Assembly: GCF_918797505.1 (NCBI RefSeq)
Contig: NC_092797.1
Span: forward strand, 14,459,372-14,523,371
Reading direction: 5' to 3'
Length of the DNA: 64,000 bases
Source: Bemisia tabaci
Taxonomy: Eukaryota > Arthropoda > Insecta > Hemiptera > Aleyrodidae
This document shows, in pieces, positions 32,022-42,874 of the stretch (within the stretch, counting starts at the first letter, position 1; each line of letters opens with the position of its first letter). The translations under genes were made by a program, and so were the position numbers. The notes below the pieces were generated by a model. It was not told the origin of the DNA and searched no databases. It worked only from the letters and a program-made list of their open reading frames with translations.

Positions 32022-32417
32022 TAGAGTACCTGTATAGCGAGAGTATGGACAGATCGATGACAGATCGCTTCATGGAGGGCTTAGGGCCCAAAAGTGCAGC
32101 CACTCTTCTAACCAACTTCTAACGCACAAAATTTCACTGCCAGTCTGTAGATTCCAATTCTAACGAAGATGGCTAAGAAGGTACATAAATGAGCGTTCTT
32201 CCACAAAAATGAGTAAATTTATGCAAAAACTAAGTCAAATACGTGCTTTATAAACGACAGTTCTGAAAAATAGTATTAGTAAATCGTTCTGGGTAATTGA
32301 AATTCATAGGTTGGCTGCATTTCTGGGCCCTTACTTTATTCGCGGAGGCATCGGTGAAGGCCTGATGGATTTTCGGAGTTTCACATCTGTCTATACTCTC
32401 GCTGTACAGGTACTCTA
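32022..32417. mobile_element. Family W element with 8-bp target duplication
   Basis: Termini TAGAGTACCTGTATAGCGAG and the inverse CTCGCTGTACAGGTACTCTA, with inverted repeats of about 33 bp. Direct repeats ATTCTGCT flank it at 32014-32021 and 32418-32425. 396 bp and non-coding. An 8-bp duplication fits hAT or P superfamilies. The ends do not start with CAG, so the superfamily is open. Confidence 0.8.
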
Positions 32418-32420
32418 ATT

Positions 32421-32673
32421 CTGCTGTGTTAAGGATAAACGCCGTATGAACATTCGATAGTTGCCAAATTTCCCTTGATGAAACATGTATCTTTGACGAA
32501 ATTCATGCACATTTTCCTTTGAAATTTTCTGATGTTTTAGATTCAACTATGTACAAAATTGTCTGAAAATTTTGGAAACAAATATTCGCAATTTTCCCAG
32601 TAAATTCAGTTTTTATTGAAGGAAACTTAGCAACGTCTGAAGGCTCATACAGCGTTCTTCCTCAGCACAGCAG
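32421..32673. mobile_element. Family A MITE, copy 4
   Basis: CTGCTGTGTTAAGGATAAAC, then GCCGTATGAACATTCGATAG at the left. TCATACAGCGTTCTTCCTCA, then GCACAGCAG at the right. 253 bp. A further right-end fragment of the same family (TTTGGCAACGTCTAACGCTC, then CCTCAGCGCAG) is at about 32770-32830. Confidence 0.7.
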
Positions 32674-33258
32674 TATTTACGTTGTAATCTTCAGATTATG
32701 AAATTCGCTATTTAACCTGGCGTATCTGGAAATTTCAAAGAAATATAATGATATTTTTTTCAAATATGAATATTTTATCGGGAGTAATTTGGCAACGTCT
32801 AACGCTCATACTCCGTTTTTCCTCAGCGCAGTGGATTTGTTACGTGAAGTGAGCGACCTATGACTGCGTAGCGATGTACATGTATCCTCCTTTGTGTGTG
32901 AGCGTCACGTACTCACTTTGAAGACTGCACTCAAGGAAATGCACCAAACCAAGTGAATTATCATTGAGAATGAGAAGAGACAGTCGTCTAGTTTCTTAGG
33001 ATGGCTAATGGAAAAAGTAAACTTTGAAATTTACCTGTTAAATATGGTTCACGGAACACTACCTATGTTCGATAGGCCTAATCTGCTTTAATATATTGCT
33101 ACAGTCGAACACCACGTATATTAATATGCTACGTTACGTTCGTTACATTTATTTATTATTAAAAAAAATAACTGATATATTATTTCTTGGAAATTTTGCC
33201 TGCTTCACCTTCTTCAAGGTGAAGATCTTTTTCTTCACATTTAATTTTCTTCACCTTA
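32674..33258. other. Intergenic, with a family A right-end fragment
   Basis: The family A fragment lies at about 32770-32830. The rest is AT-rich without a recognised feature. Confidence 0.4.
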
Positions 33259-33550
33259 TCTATACTAATAAAGCAGACTTCACGTTGATTGACTGACTGA
33301 CTGACTGACTGACTCGCGTATCAGCGGATCTCGTTAACGGGAGGCCGTATAACCCTGAGATTCCGCACTGGGATCCCTCTCTACCCCGAGGCGCCGGATA
33401 AGGGAGGATTTCGCGATCCGCCCGCCGGTTCGCGGGATATCGCGGTCCGCGTGTGTCGATTTTCCCGTAAGGACAACGGGTGCGAGAGAGAGTGCGAGTA
33501 TTCCATAAAATATGCATACGAGCAAATTATTGACCAAAATTTCAAATAAG
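33259..33550 (+). mobile_element. Helitron-like 5' terminus
   Basis: TCTATACTAATAAAGC follows an A, and then comes a GACT microsatellite (33285-33313). Many insect Helitrons start TCTATACTAAT after an A and carry a short tandem motif just inside. The GC-rich block after it (33315-33500) is unlike its surroundings. No CTRRT 3' end with a hairpin was located, and no Rep/helicase is present, so the right boundary is nominal. Confidence 0.35.
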
Positions 33551-33611
33551 ATTACCAGATGACGAATGAACGTCCGGTGAGTACTGTACTAGGCGAATTT
33601 TCGGATATTAA

Positions 33612-33754
33612 ATTGGACTGCATTTTGCAATTTGGAACTATAAATTCTGGTTCATCTTAAGAAACACTTATATGCATAAGGAAACTAGTGGCATATACGT
33701 TGTTTTTAAACCGGGCCAGAATTTATAGTTCCAAATTGCAAAATGCAGTTCAAT
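33612..33754. mobile_element. Family H hairpin MITE, copy 3
   Basis: ATTGGACTGCATTTTGCAAT and the inverse ATTGCAAAATGCAGTTCAAT, with internal GGCATATACGTTGTTTTTAA. Nearly the same as 24533-24675. Family J begins about ten bases further on. Confidence 0.75.
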
Positions 33755-33763
33755 TTAAACCAG

Positions 33764-34132
33764 TGGACCATTAGACAAGGTACGAAGTTAAGCATTCTGA
33801 TACATTTTTTTTAACCAAAATTTAACATAAAACACGATTCGTGCGACTAAAATTCCTGAAATTGACTCCTAACCAAGACATTTAATGTTTCTTGACGCTT
33901 GAATTCAAACCTCCCGCTCATGAAAACACAATGGAATGGACCCAAGTGTATTGTGTTTCGTGTGATCGGGCAATTCAAATTTACCGTAACCAATGTAAAA
34001 TTTAAACTATCTAGTATCCTAGTTAGGTGTTGATTTCAGTAATTTTTGACGTATGACTCATTATTTAACGTGAAATTCTGGTTATGAAACACGTATCCGT
34101 ATTCTTAAATCCATGTCTTGTCTAGTGGTCCA
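33764..34132. mobile_element. Family J TIR element
   Basis: Left TGGACCATTAGACAAGG, right the inverse (CTTGTCTAGTGGTCCA) with about 17 bp of inverted repeat. The interior includes AACACGATTCGTGCGACTAA. Partial copies: 43804-43890, and pieces embedded in K near 40015 and 60290. No coding frame. Confidence 0.6.
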
Positions 34133-34693
34133 TTGCTCAACCCCTCAGCAGCGCGGGGTATCTAAAATATGTATATTGGCTCTTGTGCCAAGGGCCAATA
34201 GCTTACAAGTTTCAGTTGATTCGGTCCACTTTGACATACAAAGCGTTTAAAGAACACTTGCGGAGAGAAGCCATAGGCCGGCCTTAATGGCGAATAAACG
34301 CATTATTGTGTGCCGGTTCCTTGCTTAGAGTTCAGGAAGTGCATCAAGTCGACCGGTCTTAATTGTGCGCGCCTGCAATTAGATTAGAAACTGTAAATTG
34401 CTGATTTTCTTGGCAAGAAACGCGGAACTCATATGAAAACCCTGCGGAGGTAAGTGGTTCTTATCTGGATAATGCAAGCCGCTTTCATTTGGCAAAAAAA
34501 GTAAATCGACGACAAAATTGTATAAATAGTCGCCTATTTTTCCGTAGTATCACAAATCACATATATAGGGCACTCCAATGAGAAACGAGAATTGAAGGTT
34601 TTTGCCATTCAGGTAAAGTTAAACGCCATCATTTTACTGAGTATCGAATTCTCGACTTTTTTGCTCCTGAGTTCAAAATTGATCTTATCCTTT
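34133..34693. other. Intergenic sequence, no gene
   Basis: Nothing recognised. Confidence 0.35.
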
Positions 34694-34909
34694 CACTGGA
34701 AAAAAAACACATTGGATCCAGAGTCCAGACTCTTGAAAACATCGACAAGAAAAAACACTCTTGATTCAATCGGATTTTTGCTTGAAACAAAACGAAATCC
34801 GCTCAAATGAAGAGGCTTGGTTCTTGATTTAAGTTAGATTATGATTGAATCAAGAGTACTTTTTCTTGTCGATGTTTTTAAGGGTCTGGACTCTAGATCC
34901 AATGTGTGT

Positions 34910-34947
<38 letters not shown>

Positions 34948-34953
34948 CCAGTG
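34694..34953. mobile_element. Family B hairpin MITE, copy 2, T tract expanded
   Basis: The left arm has CACTGGAAAAAAAACACATT, then GGATCCAGAGTCCAGACTCT. The right arm is the inverse, but its terminal T tract is about 35 long (34913-34947) against about eight A on the left. 260 bp. Confidence 0.8.
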
Positions 34954-35934
34954 TACCATTTAGCGCGAATTTCAAGAAAAATTTAATATTTGGGGGAAAA
35001 TTTAGATTTCTCCACGGAAAACTGAGCTGACCGAGAAAAACAAAGAGCTTTATCAGAATCAGCTCTTAAATCCGCTCGGAGACATTTCCGCACCTTTCGG
35101 CGAAACTTTTCAGCGTGTTGACCAGAGTGATAAAACGTCTAGAAACCCCAAGATTTCATCCGCGTTGTCCGGCACGTCATACATGTTTTCGAACTTTCGG
35201 TTGTCTTCATCTCGTCTCGGTTACTCTCAAGAGAGCACGCGCAAGCCCACATTTTACTTATCTCGGGAGCGGAGTGGATTCGACGAGAATTTTCCCGAGT
35301 TTCGCTGGAAATGATAGCAGCGGGGGAAAAATCGGAGCCAGGATCAAGCGGCCCCCGGGGGACTCGACTCAATCATTTTTGATTGATAAACTACCGAATA
35401 TCACGGCCGACCTGCCCCGATTACGCACGGCTTCCGGATATTAGCGACGACTGAGTGAAAAAATCAACGAGAACTCCGCGGATATTGCTAAGAGAGCGAC
35501 TCGTCTATGAGTGCTAACTCATTAATCACCGCGAACCGCCCTCCGGGATTGACGCGTGGTGGCCATGTCATCGATTAATCGCTATTTCTACTCGTGGAAA
35601 TAGAAAGTTTTCGATAGTGGTTCGATGTATCGTTTGGTTCAAAACAATAGAACATAACCTCAAACAAAACTTTCAGGATTTCAGTCGAAAAAGCTGAAAA
35701 TGAGAAAATTCCTAACATTTCACCTTGCGATGTCATTTGGTACTCATAAGAATCAAAAATCTATCAGAAAAGCCCCGTTTCCTCAGATTACTCGACTGAC
35801 TTTTGAGGCTATGTTTACATGTTGAACCAATCGATATCGATACAATCTCACCTATTTAATGTATCGAAAACGATCTATTTGTCACGGAAAAAATAGCTCC
35901 TTCAGGTGAGCCAAACGTTTGGTGTTCCATATGA
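34954..35934. other. Intergenic, no confident gene
   Basis: A 109-codon + frame (35115-35444) and a 77-codon minus frame overlap it in moderately GC-rich sequence. Neither has a domain. Confidence 0.4.
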
Positions 35935-36090
35935 TGGCGATCCCTAGAAATTGGCAACACTGTTTTTTCTCCATTTAAATCCGTTAAAAATATCGATTTT
36001 AGAGGAGGCAAGCGGCCTCACCAAGAATCGATTGTTTTACATTCACTTAAGTGGAGGAAAAATAGTGTTGCCAACTTTCCAGAATCGCTA
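35935..36090. mobile_element. Family L hairpin MITE, copy 2
   Basis: TGGCGATCCCTAGAAATTGG, then CAACACTGTTTTTTCTCC at the left. GTGTTGCCAACTTTCCAGAA, then TCGCTA at the right. The central AATATCGATTTTAG and CCAAGAATCGATTG are shared with copies near 6319 and 63436. Confidence 0.65.
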
Positions 36091-36091
36091 C

Positions 36092-36267
36092 TGGTTCCAT
36101 ATTATTTCAAGTTCTCGGTTTGTCAAACCGAATTTTCGGTTCTTGTAACCGAAATTCGTTTGTAAATTCACTTTACGGCCGAAATTCGGTTACACGAAAC
36201 GGAAGTTCAGCTACATGAACCGAAAGATCGGTTTGACAATGTGAATAGTTGGGATGATATGGACCAC
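36092..36267. mobile_element. Family M hairpin element
   Basis: Begins TGGTTCCATATTATTTC and ends GATGATATGGACCACC, in inverse orientation. The body is made of CGAAATTCGGTT-type repeats and their inverses (GTTTGTCAAACCGA, CCGAAAGATCGGTT). Fragments occur near 9285 and 13415. Confidence 0.55.
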
Positions 36268-37657
36268 CGAATATTCAGTTTATATGACCGACCTTTTTCT
36301 TTCAGTGAGGGTGTATAAATGGCTCAGATGAAAAAAGTTTCCAAGGTTCCTACGTATTTCGTATCAAAACCACAAAACTATCGGAAAATATCCCTGGGTT
36401 TAATACAGGCTACAATTCATAGTTTTCACTGTTTCAGCAGACCTTTGGAGGACCGTTAGACCTTTCTTGACACTCTAGCTCGTTCCGACCAGTTTTTAAA
36501 ATTTTCTAGTCTAGGGATCGATGCACTAAGATACTTCACAAATCTTCTTGTATGCCCTGACCCTAATGCCTTTACATTGATTAGAATTCACCAAAATTGG
36601 CCCAATATTAGAAATTTTAATTCGTGTCTACTTTATACGATGCAATAAATAAAAAAAAAATGAAAAAAAAATGTTCCAATCTGAGAACGTAAAGCTTACT
36701 TTCTGAAACAAGGAGCCGTTCAAAGAAATAATTACGCTGAATTAATAGTTGGTCTTAAACGCGGACCGAAAAAACGGAAAATGAACGTTCAATAAGTATG
36801 ATTGATGAGCAGTCTAGTGTCTAGTCTATAGATGCTCAACAACTGCTTTGAAATTCGATCTTTCGATGTCGCACCATCCTCCAACCTTATTATTGCCAAG
36901 TTGTGCTACACTTTTTTGTCATGGGAACGGAGTTCCCCATGATATTACAATCGTTCCGTTGCTTTCGCTATGGGATTCCCTATACCTCTGCGACCTTGAG
37001 CGTTTCGCCCAGTCTCCGATTTTTGGTTGATTTTCCGATGTATCAAAAACCGTTGTATTTTTTAGCCAATCATGTCTCTACGTCAAGTTGTGTTGATTTC
37101 TAAAATTCGCTTTCAGCGAGTTTTTTTCCACTTTGAGATGTCGTGTCTGACTGGTAAATCTGCGCAGAACCACGAAGTTCCGTTTTTAGGCAAATTCTTT
37201 TTTTTGGGAGGTTTTCATTGGCTATTTTTCGCCATTAGTTTTCTGTTCGTTGGTGCAAAAGATCGCCTACCTCGTTGCTCTTGAGAAGCCGCCATTATCC
37301 CACCTCAAATTTTAAACATAGATATAAAGAAATAATAACCATCGTACAAGGTGGAAAATTGCTCTGGAGGACCCGTTACGGATATATGAGCCAAAATCAG
37401 AACTCGATTGATGGATTTAATTCATGAATACAGAAATATTGCCTCAGCTTACTGCCGCGATCGCAAATGCATGGTGTGATGAACCTTGTGACATATGACA
37501 GCATAGGTAAACAATGTCTCACAGAGTAATACGGTTAATCCGTTGTTTCTTAGGACGCCAGTGGCCGAACTGTTGAAATCTCAAGGACGTCTTTTGTGAA
37601 GCCCCGCTCAGCGTCCGAGATCACTTAACTGTTCTCTTTTTCTCCATTATAATCCGA
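36268..37657. other. Intergenic sequence, no confident gene
   Basis: AT-rich first half. At 36848-37284 three overlapping + frames of 60-70 codons lie in sequence of more even composition, including an acceptor-like CGCTTTCAG near 37107. No domain or exon chain could be assembled. Confidence 0.35.
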
Positions 37658-37659
37658 GC

Positions 37660-37755
37660 GATGAGATAGCTCAGTTAGCTACGCCACTGTTCTGGAACTG
37701 GGAGAGCGTCACTTTTTGTGCGAGCGGGGGTTCGAATCTCGTAGGGGACAGCTAA
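37660..37755 (+). ncRNA. tRNA-like sequence (SINE head or tRNA pseudogene)
   Basis: A-box-like TAGCTCAGTTAGC lies at 37667-37679 and a B-box GGGTTCGAATCTC at about 37728-37740, the two internal RNA polymerase III promoter elements. Their spacing is longer than in a class I tRNA, and I cannot pair a seven-base acceptor stem around them. It is therefore more likely a tRNA-derived SINE or pseudogene than a working tRNA. No A-rich tail follows. Confidence 0.4.
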
Positions 37756-37885
37756 TTTTTACTGGTTGTATTGAATGTTTTAGACCAATCATCTAACAAT
37801 AATTAATGCTTGGCAACTTAGGAAGCACATAGGTCCCTTACGATGCGTATTCGGGCATATGTGTAGAGTAAAAATATCATACGTA

Positions 37886-38084
37886 GGGTGTCCCAAAAGT
37901 ACCGGGACTGGTTCTGTAACTTCAAAAGTAAGATAGATACAGACATGATTTTGGTCTCATTTTAAAGATCAACTCAATACCTATCGATTAAAACCAAGAT
38001 CAGCTCAATCGAATAAAAATTGACCGAGTTATGACAATTTGAAATTAGTGAGGAAAGTTTACCCCTACGGTTTTTAGGAAGATT
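37886..38084. repeat. Left long TIR of the mariner element
   Basis: Inverse of 38653-38846 with about 10 percent or more mismatches by eye, concentrated in the outer 30 bp. Confidence 0.8.
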
Positions 38085-38090
38085 TTTCGC

Positions 38091-38615
38091 TTACCAGGAT
38101 TCAAAAAGTAAATATTCGTATCCACTTTCCTCCGAATCTTCCATAACTTCCTTTTGCTTTTCAAAGTACCGTCCATCAAACCGGATGCACTTTTTCATGC
38201 GCTCTTGCCACTTATCCAACATTGTTTTCCTGAATTCTTCCTCTGGGATGGCGTTGAAAAAGTTTTGAATTGCATTCTGGATTTCGGTCTTCGATACGAA
38301 TCTTCGTCCGCGAAGCTCCTTTTTAAGCGTAGGAAACATCCAAAAATCACATGGAGCCAAGTCAGGGCTATAAGGGGGATGAGGGATTGTTTCAACTCCA
38401 TTTTTACTCATAAATTCACGTGTTAAGCTCGATGTGTGAGGCCGCGCATTGTCTTGATGGAGTATCCACGAAGGTTTCAAGTCCGACCGTTTCCGGGAAA
38501 TGTGCATTCTCAACTCCTTTAGTACTTTGCAATAATACGCACTGTCAACTGTTGTGTTTGATGGTACAAAATGTTGATAAATGACACCTCGAAAATAAAA
38601 AAACACAATAAGCAT
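38091..38615 (-). pseudogene. Mariner transposase, C-terminal half only
   Basis: About 174 codons remain, read from an internal ATG at 38615 down to the stop at 38091. A full mariner transposase is about 345 aa. The protein cuts and pastes the element using a D,D34D RNase H-like site. Visible here are HQDNARPHTS (second Asp) and YSPDLAPCDFW (third Asp), with exactly 34 residues between the two Asp. The N-terminal helix-turn-helix DNA-binding domains and the first catalytic Asp are absent. The frame begins close to the right TIR edge (38653), so the deletion joined TIR to mid-gene. There are no internal stops, so the remnant is not very old or was amplified in this form. It cannot be catalytic. 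Confidence 0.9.
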
Positions 38616-38652
38616 CACTTTATCGGCCGACTTTTCGATTTACGGCGATGAA

Positions 38653-38846
38653 GAATCTTCCTTAAAAACCGTAGGCGTAAACTTTCCTCGCTGATTTCAA
38701 ATTGCCATAACTCGGTCAATTTTTATCCGATTGAGCTGATCTTGGTTTTAATCGATGGGTATTGAGTTGATCTTTAAAATGAGATCAAGATCATGTCTGT
38801 ATCTATCTTACTTTCGAAGTTACAGAACAAGTTTTTTGGGATACCT
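38653..38846. repeat. Right long TIR of the mariner element
   Basis: Inverse partner of 37886-38084. It includes the region just upstream of the surviving transposase frame. Confidence 0.8.
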
Positions 38847-38848
38847 TA

Positions 38849-39603
38849 TGTATACTTTACGCCGAAAAAGCGAACCTGAAACTTAAATGCGTTAACTTCC
38901 TAAAACCATATATAATCCAACGAAAATAAATAATTGGTACATAACAGCTTTCTTGTATGCAAAGAAAATAATTAAAAAAGTTAAAAAAGAGATGTCAACA
39001 CAAAATTACATAGCCCCTTCAATTCAGAAGATACTACAAACGAACTGTACCTTAACATTTTCATATCCCAGAAGCTAACGTTCCCATGACGAATATTGCC
39101 ATCGCTAGCGATTGCAAAATCCAACTTGTTTCTTATTTAAACCCATGTAAAATATCCACTTTTCATCGGATAACGTTGCAACCTTGATCGTATCCCTCGG
39201 GTGTAGAACAATAACCTCATCTACACCCTCACAGTGACAAAGGTAGAAAAGGAAGAATCGGTTGGAACCAATTGGGATGTGCAAAATTTGAACAATTATG
39301 GTCAATCAACGGCGGTTCTTGCAAGCTGGTGACATTGATTCTTTGATTCATTTGATTTCACTATTTAAGAACCACTTATGTTATAGGTATATATATTAAG
39401 GAAGGCTTCTTCAAATACACTCTCCAACTGGATTTACTGACTGAAGATAACTTGATAGGAAATCACGCGAGGCAAGATCAAGCCACAGGATGGTGTCTCT
39501 GCTTATTTGGGAAATACAAGTTATCGAAGGGTCGTAAATCAGCATTTGAAGGGACACACACTACACAATTAAATAAATAAATAAATTAGACATTAATTTA
39601 CTA
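38849..39603. other. Intergenic sequence
   Basis: Positions about 39144-39200 repeat the ATGTAAAATATCC and GCAACCTTGATCG block found near 6187-6235. A 66-codon minus frame there is repeat-derived. Nothing else. Confidence 0.4.
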
Positions 39604-39629
39604 CCCATCGATAAAACAACAATGGTGAT

Positions 39630-40115
39630 TTGTTGTGTGCATTAATACTTTAAATAATGAGCCACCAGACAAGTTATGACATTAAACATTATGTGTAGGT
39701 GCACTCTTAATTATTGGTTTATGATGCCTATATTACTTCAACTAGACATAACAGCAATTTTGCAGTTTAGTTGTTTTCGTTTCTTGCGCTCATAACAGCG
39801 GGCGGTGCAGAGTATTAAGCAGAGTTGGATTCAGTTGGGTTAAGCAACTAAACTAACTTCGCGGTGATGCTTAGGGTATCAAGCACATTTGAAGGAGCTT
39901 TGCTCCGTTCTAGCCGATTAGTTTTACCAGTTGAAAAAAAATTTAAATGAAGCCGTAAATAAGATACGAATGTAAGCGTTATGATTCATGTTCCTTAGTC
40001 AAAATTTCACGCAGAACACGATTTGAACAACGAAAATTACTGACATTACCTCCTAACCAAGATAATAGCATTTTTTGATGCATAAATTAAAATCCGTCGC
40101 TCCTAGAATAAAACA
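39630..40115 (+). repeat. Family K dispersed repeat, copy 1
   Basis: It matches 59745-60410 over several hundred bases in the same orientation: TTGTGTGCATTAATACTTTA, GACATTAAACATTATGTGTA, AACTAAACTAACTTCGCGGT and TATCAAGCACATTTGAAGG. The later part contains family J-like ACGCAGAACACGATTTGAAC. No protein is encoded and its class is unknown. Confidence 0.7.
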
Positions 40116-40486
40116 GCAATCTACTTGAGTTACCTCGCACACAAATCTTCACCGTAACAGTGTTTATGATATAAGCATAGAAACCTCAATCTTGACGTTT
40201 TGGCCCAGCTATTGCAAGTTGTTTACACTTTGAACAACACGAGTTGGGAAGGAACACAGCTGATTGAGAAGCCTGTCAAATCCGCCGGAATGCGCAATTT
40301 GATTTAAGTAGACTCATATATTTCTTGTGAGCGGGAAATTTGGATTTTTCGTGACCATACCAAAAAAAAAAACATTATTATCTTGGTCGTGGGTTAACAT
40401 TAGTAATTTTCGTTGCAAAAATCGTGTTCTACGAGAAATTTTGAAGAGAACACATACATCAGAGTGCCTAAAGTTGTAACTTATCT
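40116..40486. other. Intergenic spacer
   Basis: No gene or clear repeat. Confidence 0.35.
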
Positions 40487-40738
40487 GGACTGCGTAAAAC
40501 AGACTAGAAGAACCAAGCCACATCGGCTATTGCCAAAAATTGGGCAGTTTAATTTTTTACATGAAAAAGGTTGTGCGCGGATTTTCGTGATTATTTCGGT
40601 GAATTTTCTCCATAGTACGAAGCAAATTCCTTAATATTTCCAAAGGAATCCGCACAAACGTTCTCTCGTAAAAAATCAAATTGCCAAGTTAAAGGCGATA
40701 GCTGATGTGGCTTGGTTCCTTTCTGCTATACGCGGTCC
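40487..40738. mobile_element. Family D MITE, copy 5
   Basis: Starts GGACTGCGTAAAACAGACTA, then GAACCAAGCCACATCGGC. Ends GCTGATGTGGCTTGGTTCCT, then TTCTGCTATACGCGGTCC. About 252 bp. Confidence 0.7.
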
Positions 40739-41002
40739 ATTTAGTGGTCCACTGTTTAAGAGAGCCTATGTATGATTTTAGGGTTTTAAAAAACTAAACT
40801 TATGCTAAAAGAAATAATGCAATAGTTAAAAAGTTTTCAAAATCAGAAAAGTCATTGCTGCCGTCTCGTTGATGCCGCAAGAATAAAACACGTTTCTATA
40901 GAATCTGAATTTGATTGGTTTCTCACTGTTTCAGCTTTTAACACAGACCAACACAAAGAAAACGTTTCGGAATCAAAGCCCGCTCGTGATCGAAACTCGA
41001 GT

Positions 41003-41166
41003 CAGTAGCGTGGCGTGCTTTGCGATATATCGACTGATCTGCCATATAAACCTACGGAAAAGGATCGATAAACAGGGTGTTCGCAACCAACACCTTAATA
41101 ATCGATTCTTTACTATTGCCTCAAATAGAGAAATATTGTTAATCGATCGTTCACGCCTCCTCACTG
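41003..41166. mobile_element. Family I hAT MITE with 8-bp target duplication
   Basis: Left CAGTAGCGTGGCGTGCTTTG, right the diverged inverse TTCACGCCTCCTCACTG. The interior has GATCGATAAACAGGGTGTTC and ACACCTTAATAATCGATTCT. ACTCGAGT flanks both sides (40995-41002 and 41167-41174). It is the same length (164 bp) as 23723-23886. Confidence 0.85.
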
Positions 41167-41230
41167 ACTCGAGTGAAAATAACATATTTCATCCGATTTA
41201 GTTAGAGACACCCAGAGTTGCATTCAGACC

Positions 41231-41609
41231 AAGGTAGATTGACACAGGTATGGACAAATTGAAAATTTGAAAATTTCCCATGAGCCTCAGTACGTGTCAC
41301 ATGACCTCGTGACGTAGGTTAAGGGGCCCGTTAGACCGCACTATTCTCTACTTCATTGAATGTATTGCTCCATTTAAACATCAAAACACTATCACGCATT
41401 AACAATGGTAGGTAATAAGATCCTCGGGAACAATTAAATTGTCTCTAAAACTTAAATAACGGATTATTACCGTATTGGAGAAACATAACCAATAAATCAC
41501 CAACCAATCACATTAATGAAAGCATAAAAATGGCGGTCGTTAAGGGACCACTAGAGAGCCAATCACAGGCCGGATTTTCGACTTGTCCATACCTGTGTTA
41601 ATCTACCTT
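41231..41609. mobile_element. Mutator-like MITE with 11-bp target duplication
   Basis: Termini AAGGTAGATTGACACAGGTA, then TGGACAA, and the inverse TTGTCCATACCTGTGTTAAT, then CTACCTT. One mismatch is seen over 27 bp. GCATTCAGACC is repeated exactly at 41220-41230 and 41610-41620. Duplications of 9-11 bp are characteristic of Mutator-like elements. 379 bp with no transposase. Confidence 0.75.
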
Positions 41610-41620
41610 GCATTCAGACC

Positions 41621-42869
41621 GTAGTTTTTCTTCTTGCATAAAAAATAAAACGCGAAATAAGGCGGCTCAGAAACATCCTGTCTGTGACTTTTACAATCGC
41701 TCCCGGGTTCGTTCTCTTGAAATAAAGCAACGTGTGTTTAAGTTTTTCTGGTTTGAATCGTCCCTTCTTTCTGAGTTTGTGGCCTCTTTGATCTAGACCC
41801 ACAACTAAGCTAGCCAGAAAAAGTTGCCGGACAGTGCAATATGTAATAGGTTGGGAAAAAACCCTTAGCCTCAGCCTTAGAACCTTGCACCGGACCGCAT
41901 TTTTCTCTGATCTGTGATCTGTGTTCTCGTGTGTTGTTTCTCTGTCCTGTGTGTGTGAGAATTTGTGATAAGATGAAACTATTCGCTGCCTTCAAGGCAA
42001 TGCTAGAAAGTATCACATCAAAATGCAGGCGTTTTTTAGGCGTCACGCACAATCTTTTAGCGCAACAGACCTTTTGAATGCATCAGTTTCTAGTTATGTG
42101 ATTCTTAAGAAGATGCGAGCATATTGGGGAAATCTCAAATAAGCATTGATCCAAAATATCAAAATCTTTAAGATAGTGACTTGTGCGGTTAAGAAAAAAG
42201 TTAGGAAGGCAAAACCCGTCATTGACCATTAATCATTGACATGAAGTTGAGCCTAAATGAAAAAAAAGGTTAAACTCATAACGATGTAACATTTTCTTAA
42301 GGTGAAGAAAAATTAGTTTAAAGTTTGAAAATTACAAGGAACCGGAAAGACATGAGGAAAAATTTGAAGTGGTGTTGTAAAACTAGAAATTAAGTCCAAA
42401 AATGTATTTCCCACATGCACTACTAATTGTAGTCGAATCCCAAAAACCTCGTAATTAGAATGGAATCGTTCAGTTCCTTCTGATAAGTTAAAAAAACATA
42501 AGTGCAATAATGAACAAAACTGGCCAGGAACCTATTGGCTTTTAATGATTTGAAAATATTTTTGATGCAAGTTGTTAAGCTATTGCAAAGAGGCTGACCA
42601 GAAGAAACATCAAAGTTTTCATTTTGGTTTTGCCTCGAAAATATAAACAATTGCCAACTCCAGAAATAATCGGTTTTTGAACTAAACGCAATTTTCCGAT
42701 AATACCAAACCCATTGGAGGTCAACAGCTCCTTTTGTAATTTCACGAGAAACCATCTAATTTGGGTTTATAACCATCAGAGTCACAATTTCAAAGATTTT
42801 GATATCTTCAGTCAATGCAGGAGTTATTTCTCTAGAGTGAACGCATCTTTACCCAAAGCACTTTCAAAA
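41621..42869. other. Intergenic sequence, no gene
   Basis: A 110-codon minus frame (42423-42755) and several shorter ones have no domain. No RNA genes are seen. Confidence 0.4.
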
Positions 42870-42874
42870 CACAA

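Larger units (their letters stand above)
37886..38846 (-). mobile_element. Deleted mariner-family element with about 195-bp TIRs
   Basis: Flanked by TA (37884-37885 and 38847-38848). The ends are GGGTGTCCCAAAAGT and the inverse TTTTTTGGGATACC. The inverted repeats extend about 195-199 bp (37886-38084 and 38653-38846), including AAGTAAGATAGATACAGACA and TTGACCGAGTTATG or the inverse. Most mariners have TIRs near 30 bp. The central 0.57 kb is almost wholly a minus-strand transposase remnant. Its missing N-terminus shows it is non-autonomous. Confidence 0.85.
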
